Assembly (NCBI GenBank): GCA_001593875.1
Contig: LUCA01000001.1
Location: 1 to 26,491 of the forward strand
Direction: 5' to 3'
Length of the DNA: 26,491 bases
DNA from: Candidatus Bathyarchaeota archaeon B23
GTDB lineage: Archaea; Thermoproteota; Bathyarchaeia; TCS64; B23
How positions within the stretch are numbered: position 1 is the stretch's first letter; every line of letters starts with the position of its first letter. Positions 21,721 to 26,491 of the stretch are shown piece by piece. A model generated the notes under the pieces. That model was not told the origin of the DNA. It worked only from the letters and a program-made list of their open reading frames with translations, and did not search any database. A program made the position numbers and the translations under genes.

Positions 21721-23112
21721 CTACCCGATCGGCTCGAATCTGGCGAAGAAGTGCCCTAGGATCTCCGGCCAGTAGACCACTCTGAAGCCCTTGTTTAGGC
21801 GGCTCCTCTCCGTAACCCTCCCCATCACTGCGGCGACGTACTCCATATGGGCCTTGGTGAGGGCTCTCCTGGGTATGGCGAACCTCGCGAACTTGAAGCT
21901 CCTCCTCTCCACCTCCCCCCTCTCCAGGTCTACGAAGTCCACTGGGAAGGGGGCTCCAACCATCCTGACGCCCCCCTCAAGGTACATATCTGCGAAGAGG
22001 GCGACCTCCGGGAGCTTCTCATCCGTTAGGTGCGGATAGATCGAATATACGTCCACGAAGACCCCTGATCCACCCGTCGGCCTGCTCACCCTGACGCCGA
22101 GCCTTGAGAAGAGCTCCCCCAGATATTCGACCTGCCTGATCCTCCACTCCAGATACCTCTCGTCAAGCCCCTCCATCAGGCCTACGGCCATCACCTCCAG
22201 ATCCCTCCTGGCCAATCCGCCGTAGGTTGGGAATCCCTCATAGAGGACGAGCCTCTCCCTGCAGCGTTGGGCTAGCTCCTCATCCCCGACGGATACGAAT
22301 CCGCCTATGTTGACTAAGCCGTCCTTCTTACAGCTCATGTAGCATCCGTCGGCGTAGGAGAGGGCCTCCCTGACGATCTCGGCAACCGACTTGTTGTGGT
22401 ATCCGCTCTCCCTCAACTTTATCAGATAGCAGTTCTCGAAGAATCTGCATGCATCTATGTATATCGGTATGTCGTATCTCTCTGCGAGCTCCCTCGTCTC
22501 CTTTATGTTCTCCATCGATATGGGGGATGAGCAGGCGACGTTGTTCACGCCGGTTAGGAGTATGAAGGGTATCCTCTCATGGTGCTCCTTTAGGATGTAC
22601 TCCAATCTGGCTGGGTCGAGGTTTCCCTTGAAGGGGTATTCATGTTCAAAGTCCCAGAGCCACTCCCCTATGAGGTCGATGGGCCTCCCCCCCTTATCCA
22701 CTATATGAGCCCTCGTCGTGTCGAAGTGCGTATTCCCCGGGATGATGTCTCCGGGCTTTATCAGGGAGCCGAAGAGGACGTTCTCCGCAGCCCTACCCTG
22801 ATGGGTGGGGATGACATGCTCAAATCCAGTTATCTCCCTGACGACCCCCTCAAACCTATAGTAGTTCCTCGAGCCCACATAGGCCTCATCACCCCTCATC
22901 ATGGCGGCCCACTGCTCATCGCTCATGGCGGCCGTCCCGCTGTCGGTCAGCAGATCGATGTAGACCTCCTCGGATCTGATCCTGAAGGGCGAGTACCCCG
23001 CCTCCCTCAGAATCCTCTCCCTCTCCCCCCTATCTGGGAGCCTCACATACTCAACCGCCTTAATCCTGAAGGGTGGGGCCAGCGTCTCCCTCATGAGTTC
23101 CTCATCAGACAT
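21721..23112 (-). CDS. Tryptophanase / tyrosine phenol-lyase family (PLP beta-eliminating lyase)
   Basis: A 463-residue PLP enzyme that would split tryptophan or tyrosine into indole or phenol, pyruvate and ammonia. Family motifs: YIDLLTDSGTAAMSD, PTHQGRAAEN, FDTTRAH, IYIDACRFFEN, and MSCKKDGLVNIGG with the PLP lysine expected at Lys263, then YEGFPTYGGLARRD and FARFAIPRR. FDTTRAH has the Asp seen in tryptophanases (FDTTQ) rather than the FTTTR of tyrosine phenol-lyase, and the TPL arginine region is not conserved, so tryptophanase is somewhat likelier. ATG 23112 is preferred over TTG 23121; a TATA-like CATTTAAGG lies about 30 nt upstream. The gene is bracketed by imperfect repeats. Confidence 0.88.
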   Translation of the reverse strand: MSDEELMRETLAPPFRIKAVEYVRLPDRGERERILREAGYSPFRIRSEEVYIDLLTDSGTAAMSDEQWAAMMRGDEAYVGSRNYYRFEGVVREITGFEHVIPTHQGRAAENVLFGSLIKPGDIIPGNTHFDTTRAHIVDKGGRPIDLIGEWLWDFEHEYPFKGNLDPARLEYILKEHHERIPFILLTGVNNVACSSPISMENIKETRELAERYDIPIYIDACRFFENCYLIKLRESGYHNKSVAEIVREALSYADGCYMSCKKDGLVNIGGFVSVGDEELAQRCRERLVLYEGFPTYGGLARRDLEVMAVGLMEGLDERYLEWRIRQVEYLGELFSRLGVRVSRPTGGSGVFVDVYSIYPHLTDEKLPEVALFADMYLEGGVRMVGAPFPVDFVDLERGEVERRSFKFARFAIPRRALTKAHMEYVAAVMGRVTERSRLNKGFRVVYWPEILGHFFARFEPIG

Positions 23113-23183
23113 AACTCTCAAGATAAGGGTGGTGAATCCTCCTTAAATGTAGCAGGTTGGAGAGGCTGGAGAACCGGTGGAGG

Positions 23184-23224
23184 AGGAGGGGAGTCCCTCA
23201 CCCGTTTTCGAGAGATGCGGCTGA
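23184..23224. repeat. Imperfect direct repeat, copy 2
   Basis: AGGAGGGGAGTCC...TTTTCGAGAG...GGCTGA, matching copy 1 at 21666-21707 in the same orientation. It lies between the start of the tryptophanase-like gene and the 3' end of tRNA-Thr. Confidence 0.6.
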
Positions 23225-23256
23225 CTCGACGCCCAGGCACCCCTGAAACCAGGTGG

Positions 23257-23329
23257 AGCCCCGGGCGGGACTCGAACCCGCGGCCAACAGCTTACAAGGC
23301 TGCCGCTCTGGCCTCTGAGCTACCGGGGC
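23257..23329 (-). tRNA. tRNA-Thr(TGT)
   Basis: A 73-nt cloverleaf: acceptor GCCCCGG/CCGGGGC, discriminator U as usual for archaeal tRNA-Thr, anticodon loop CTTGTAA giving anticodon TGT (reads ACA), T arm GCGGGTTCGAGTCCCGC. No intron, no encoded CCA. A TATA-like GATATATG (about 23354-23361) lies about 28 nt upstream. Confidence 0.95.
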
Positions 23330-23353
23330 CTCTAAGATGTTAGGCTGGGCATC

Positions 23354-23367
23354 TCATATATCTTTAA
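23354..23367. promoter_or_regulatory. Divergent promoter of tRNA-Thr and the split-barrel gene
   Basis: CATATATCTTTAAG holds TATA-like sequence on both strands: on minus about 28 nt before tRNA-Thr, on plus about 25-30 nt before the TTG at 23395, with AGGAGGG in between. Confidence 0.45.
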
Positions 23368-23394
23368 GGCTCTAGGAGGGTTGGTGTAATCGCC

Positions 23395-23832
23395 TTGGAT
23401 CGTAGGGAGATGGAGGCCCTCCTGGAGAGGGCGATGGTGGGCCGTCTCGGCCTCTGCGTCGACGGCGAGCCCTATGTCGTACCCCTAGGCTTCGTCTACC
23501 ACGGTAGACGAATCTACTTCCACTCCTCTCCCCGGGGGAGGAAGGTAGAGGCCATGAGGCGGGGCCCCAGGGTCTGCTTCGAGGTCGATGAGGCTAGGCG
23601 CTTCCTCCCTGGGCCTACGCCCTGTAAGTTCACGGCGGAGTATGAGAGCGTCATCGCCTATGGACGGGTGCGCTTCCTGGAGGAGGCTGGGGAGAGGCTG
23701 GAGGCCCTGAGGCTGTTGTTGAGGAAATACGGCGCCGTGGAGGGCGCTGAGGCGTTGAGGGAGGAGATGCTCGGCGATGTCCTGGTGGGCGAGATCCTCG
23801 TGGAGGAGATGACGGGGAGGAAGCGCTCCTAA
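23395..23832 (+). CDS. Pyridoxamine 5'-phosphate oxidase-like (split-barrel) flavin-binding protein
   Basis: A 145-residue protein of the PPOX/NimA-like split-barrel family. It begins REMEALLERAMVGRLGLCVDGEPYVVPLGFVYHGRRIYFHSSPRGRKVEAMRRGPRVCFEVD, the standard strand order with the flavin phosphate contacts around HSSPRGRK. Members bind FMN, F420 or heme and reduce small molecules; the exact cofactor is not visible. The start is TTG, with AGGAGGG 14 nt upstream; ATG 23410 is possible but would remove the start of the first helix. It precedes the corrinoid/methyltransferase operon by 47 nt but that operon seems to have its own promoter (TATTAAAATAA near 23836). Confidence 0.82.
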   Translation: MDRREMEALLERAMVGRLGLCVDGEPYVVPLGFVYHGRRIYFHSSPRGRKVEAMRRGPRVCFEVDEARRFLPGPTPCKFTAEYESVIAYGRVRFLEEAGERLEALRLLLRKYGAVEGAEALREEMLGDVLVGEILVEEMTGRKRS

Positions 23833-23879
23833 CTATTAAAATAACCTCGAGGAAGAAGTCTCTCTTTGAGGGGGTTTTA

Positions 23880-24536
23880 ATGGAGAAGGAGGAGCTGCTC
23901 AGGAGGATGGAGGAGGCCGTCAAGGCCTATGATGATGAGGAGGCTAGGAGGCTGGCGGAGGAGGCCGTCGGGATGGGCCTAGACCCCGTAGAGGCCCTGG
24001 AGGAGGGCTTGGCGAAGGGGTTGAGGGAGGTGGGAGACCGCTTCGGACGGGGTGAGGCCTTCATCACCGAGCTCATCGCAGCGGCCCAGGCGATGGAGGC
24101 CGGGGCCGAGATACTAAACAGGGAGATAGAGCGGAGGGGCGCCGCCCGGGAGGCCCTAGGCCGCTTCCTCATAGGGACCGTCGAGGGAGACATCCACAGC
24201 ATAGGGAAGAACATCGTCGCCACGATGCTGAAGGCCGCCGGCTTCGAGGTCGTCGACATCGGCGTCGATGTCCCCACGGAGGCCTTCGTGGAGAAGGTGA
24301 GGGAGCTGAAGCCCGACATCCTAGGCCTCAGCGCCCTCATGACGACGACGATGGTGAAGCAGAAGGAGGTCGTCGAAGCCCTAAAGACGGCGGGCCTCAG
24401 GGATCAGGTGAAGATCATCATCGGCGGAGCCCCAGTCACCCCCGACTGGGCTAGGGAGATCGAAGCCGACGCCGTCGGCCTCGACGCAGCCAGCGCCGTG
24501 GAGGCGGCGCTGCGCCTGATAGGTGCGAAGAGATGA
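23880..24536 (+). CDS. Corrinoid protein of a methyltransferase system (MttC/MtbC-like)
   Basis: A 218-residue protein with an N-terminal four-helix cap domain (about 1-90) and a B12-binding Rossmann domain. The corrinoid ligand motif is D104-x-His106-x2-G109 (GDIHSIGKN), followed by GLSALMTTTM and GGAPVTPDWA. The His is the lower ligand of the cobalt. Such proteins carry the methyl group from a substrate-specific MttB-type enzyme to a second methyltransferase. It overlaps the MttB-family gene by 4 nt (ATGA), so the two are translated together. No MtbA, MtrH or activation protein RamA is visible in the window. Confidence 0.93.
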   Translation: MEKEELLRRMEEAVKAYDDEEARRLAEEAVGMGLDPVEALEEGLAKGLREVGDRFGRGEAFITELIAAAQAMEAGAEILNREIERRGAAREALGRFLIGTVEGDIHSIGKNIVATMLKAAGFEVVDIGVDVPTEAFVEKVRELKPDILGLSALMTTTMVKQKEVVEALKTAGLRDQVKIIIGGAPVTPDWAREIEADAVGLDAASAVEAALRLIGAKR

Positions 24537-25978
24537 CTGGTCGACTGCGCCTGCTCACCCGAGATGAGATCGAGGAGATACACTCCGCCACCCTGTGGAT
24601 ACTCCGGGATCCCGGTATAGCTGTCGAGAACCAGGAGGCCCTGAGGCTGCTGAGGGAGGCTGGCTGCGAGATAGAAGGCGGAGTCGTCAGGATCGATGAG
24701 GAGCTGGTCGAGGAATGCCTCGAGAAGGCTCCGAGGGTCATCGACATCTACACCAGGGACGGCGAGAGGCATATGCCCGTCGGCGGAGACCACATCTACT
24801 TCAGCCCCGCCTCCACGGCCCTATACTTCATAGACCATGAGACGGGGGAGATGCGGAAGGCTAAGGCTCGAGACCTCGTCGACCTCGTCCGGGTGGCCGA
24901 TGCCCTAGACTCAATTGAGATGTTGAGCACCGCCGCCGTCCCCTCCGATGTGCCCCAGGAGATCGCAGACCTCTACAGGCTGTATATCGTCCTGAGGAAC
25001 TCGGTGAAGCCCGTCATCACCGGCGCCTTCTCTAAGGAGGGTCTTCTGGATATGATCAGGATGCTGGAGGCCGTCGTCGGGGGCCCGGAGGAGCTGATGC
25101 GTAGACCCATAGCCCTCTTCGACTGCTGCCCCAGGTCTCCGCTAACGTGGGGAGACCTATCGACTCAGAATCTCCTCGACTGCGCCGAGAGGATGGTGCC
25201 CGTCGAGATCGATCCGGCGCCGAACATCGGAGCCACCAGCCCCGTAACCCTCGCTGGAGCCCTGGTTCAGATGAACGCCGAGCTCCTCAGCGGCTATGTC
25301 ATATCGCAGTTGAAGCGGGCTGGAGCCCCCGTCGTCTACGGCTTCGTCCCCTTCGTCTTCGACATGCGCTACGGAATCAACCGGATAGGGGCGGTGGAGG
25401 CGATGATGGTGGCCTGCGCAGGCGCCGAGCTCGGAAAACACTATGGTCTCCCGACGCATACGGTGGCCGTCAGCGACTCGAAGGCTGTGGACGCCCAGAG
25501 CCTCCTGGAGACGACGATGGGCCTAACCCTCATGGCCCTGGTGAGGGTGAACAACATCTCGGGGCCTGGGATGCTGATGTTCGACAACTGTCAGTCGCTG
25601 GAGAAGCTGGTCATCGACGCCGAGGCCTGTAGGATGCTTCTCCGACTGCTGAGGGGGGTGAGGGTCGACGAGGAGGCCCTGGCCGTCGACGTCATCAGGA
25701 AGGTGGGCCCCGGAGGCCACTTCCTCGGTGAGAAGCACACCCGCCTACATCACCTGGAGGAGGTTTGGATGCCCTCGGAGGTCCTCTGTCGCCTAAGCCT
25801 CGACGCCTGGAGGAAGGAGGGGGCGAAGACCGTGCTGGAGAGAGCGAGGGAGCGGGTGGATGAGATACTCGGAGTCCACCAGCCCAAGCCCCTGCCGAAG
25901 GAGGCTGAGGAGGCCCTGGAGGAGAGGATGAAGGCCATCCTGAAGCGACGTGGCATCCCCCACCCAGGGGTTGGATAG
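24533..25978 (+). CDS. MttB-family corrinoid methyltransferase without pyrrolysine
   Basis: A 481-residue TIM-barrel methyltransferase of the trimethylamine methyltransferase family (COG5598). It begins LTRDEIEEIHSATLWILRDPGI and contains DHETGEMRKAKARDLVDLVRVADAL and GPGMLMFDNCQSLEKLVIDAEA, all family marks. Authentic trimethylamine MttB has an in-frame amber codon read as pyrrolysine near residue 334; here the frame is open without TAG throughout, so this is a non-Pyl homologue. Characterised non-Pyl members demethylate quaternary amines such as glycine betaine, carnitine or proline betaine. The substrate here is unknown. It is fused into one operon with the corrinoid gene ahead and a second homologue 4 nt behind. 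Confidence 0.92.
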   Translation: MTGRLRLLTRDEIEEIHSATLWILRDPGIAVENQEALRLLREAGCEIEGGVVRIDEELVEECLEKAPRVIDIYTRDGERHMPVGGDHIYFSPASTALYFIDHETGEMRKAKARDLVDLVRVADALDSIEMLSTAAVPSDVPQEIADLYRLYIVLRNSVKPVITGAFSKEGLLDMIRMLEAVVGGPEELMRRPIALFDCCPRSPLTWGDLSTQNLLDCAERMVPVEIDPAPNIGATSPVTLAGALVQMNAELLSGYVISQLKRAGAPVVYGFVPFVFDMRYGINRIGAVEAMMVACAGAELGKHYGLPTHTVAVSDSKAVDAQSLLETTMGLTLMALVRVNNISGPGMLMFDNCQSLEKLVIDAEACRMLLRLLRGVRVDEEALAVDVIRKVGPGGHFLGEKHTRLHHLEEVWMPSEVLCRLSLDAWRKEGAKTVLERARERVDEILGVHQPKPLPKEAEEALEERMKAILKRRGIPHPGVG

Positions 25979-25982
25979 GTCG

Positions 25983-26491
25983 ATGAGCTGGAGCCTAAAC
26001 CCCCTCTCAAGCAGCGAAATCAAAGCTATCCATGAGGCCTCCCTGGTTCTCCTGGAGGAGGTCGGCATCAAGATACCCTCGGAGAGGGCCTTAAGCCTCC
26101 TGGAGGAGGCTGGGGCATCCATAGACCACGAGGAGCAGGTGGTCAGGATACCGGAGCATCTCCCCAAGGAGTGCCTGAAGGAGATGCCGGGGGAGTTTGA
26201 GCTCTATCATCGAGACGGCTCTAAGCGATTGAAAATCGGCGGCGACGCCATCCACTTCGGCTCCGTCGGTCGAATGGTGAGGATGAGGGACCTGGAGACG
26301 GGGGAGGTGAGGAAGCTCACCCTGAGGGATGTGGAGGAGCTGGCGAGGCTGGCCGACGCCCTAGAGCACGTCGAATTCTTCACCGTCGGCGAGCCCCTCG
26401 ATGTCCCCCTGGAGCTCCGAGGCCTCCAGCTTCTATATGCGACGCTGAGAAACTCGACGAAGCCCCCCATAGTGGAGCTCTTCAAAGCCGA
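25983..26491 (+). CDS. Second MttB-family methyltransferase, cut by the window end
   Basis: 169 complete codons, no stop before the end. It begins at ATG 25983, 4 nt after the stop of the previous gene: MSWSLNPLSSSEIKAIHEAS, then LLEEVGIKIPSERAL and DLETGEVRKLTLRDVEELARLADAL, which align in order with the first MttB homologue but with clear divergence. It is a tandem paralogue rather than a recent copy. The present part contains no amber codon; whether the missing part does is open. Confidence 0.9.
   Translation, partial: MSWSLNPLSSSEIKAIHEASLVLLEEVGIKIPSERALSLLEEAGASIDHEEQVVRIPEHLPKECLKEMPGEFELYHRDGSKRLKIGGDAIHFGSVGRMVRMRDLETGEVRKLTLRDVEELARLADALEHVEFFTVGEPLDVPLELRGLQLLYATLRNSTKPPIVELFKA

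Noticed and set aside
24533..25978. Pyrrolysine (in-frame amber) in the MttB homologue
   Set aside because: The frame contains no internal TAG; it ends at TAG 25976-25978 at normal family length.
1..26491. CRISPR array, insertion sequence, or rRNA
   Set aside because: No evenly spaced short repeats, no transposase or integrase, and no rRNA sequence seen.

Overview
The window looks archaeal and probably thermophilic. Evidence: TATA-like boxes lie 20-30 nt before many start codons, often with very short leaders. Archaeal-type gene versions are present: a ThiD-ThiN fusion, an HTH-ThiN regulator (ThiR), a MinD/Mrp-type HypB partner for HypA, and a branched-polyamine synthase next to a small SAM decarboxylase. 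Coding DNA is GC-rich and start codons are often GTG or TTG. A thermophilic Thermoproteota/Bathyarchaeia-like lineage fits, but this is inference; there is no rRNA here to settle it.

Layout: 1-6.2 kb holds an SPFH protein with three zinc ribbons, an MFS transporter, a strong candidate for a free-standing structured RNA (about 2546-2690), a PadR regulator divergent from a ChrB-C-domain protein, and an AT-richer stretch (about 3.7-6.1 kb) with a second MFS transporter, a 433-nt gene-free gap and an iron-sulfur flavoprotein, ending at tRNA-Ser(CGA). From 6.2 to 10.2 kb are an HD-domain protein, a third MFS transporter, a gene broken by two apparent single-base frameshifts, an NTF2-like protein, a DUF1893 protein and an ECF-type membrane protein. 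From 10.2 to 14.7 kb are hypA-mmhypB (nickel delivery to hydrogenase), a fourth MFS transporter, a small winged-helix protein followed by an unknown gene, rpiA, and a membrane-anchored coiled-coil protein.

From 14.8 to 21.6 kb is a thiamine locus: thiC, thiDN, a P-loop protein of unknown function, thiW (thiazole uptake), thiR facing it, and thiT (thiamine uptake) further on. The polyamine pair speD-bpsA sits between thiR and thiT. No TPP riboswitch was seen; thiC and thiR promoter regions share an 11-mer, and both thiC and thiT have inverted repeats around their start codons.

From 21.7 kb to the end are a tryptophanase/tyrosine phenol-lyase-like enzyme flanked by imperfect 42-nt direct repeats, tRNA-Thr(TGT), a split-barrel flavin-binding protein, and a corrinoid protein followed by two tandem MttB-family methyltransferases without pyrrolysine; the second runs off the end.

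The most interesting items are the structured RNA candidate at 2546-2690, the putative ThiR regulatory sites, the uncharacterised P-loop gene in the thiamine operon, the repeat pair around the tryptophanase-like gene and the tandem MttB pair.
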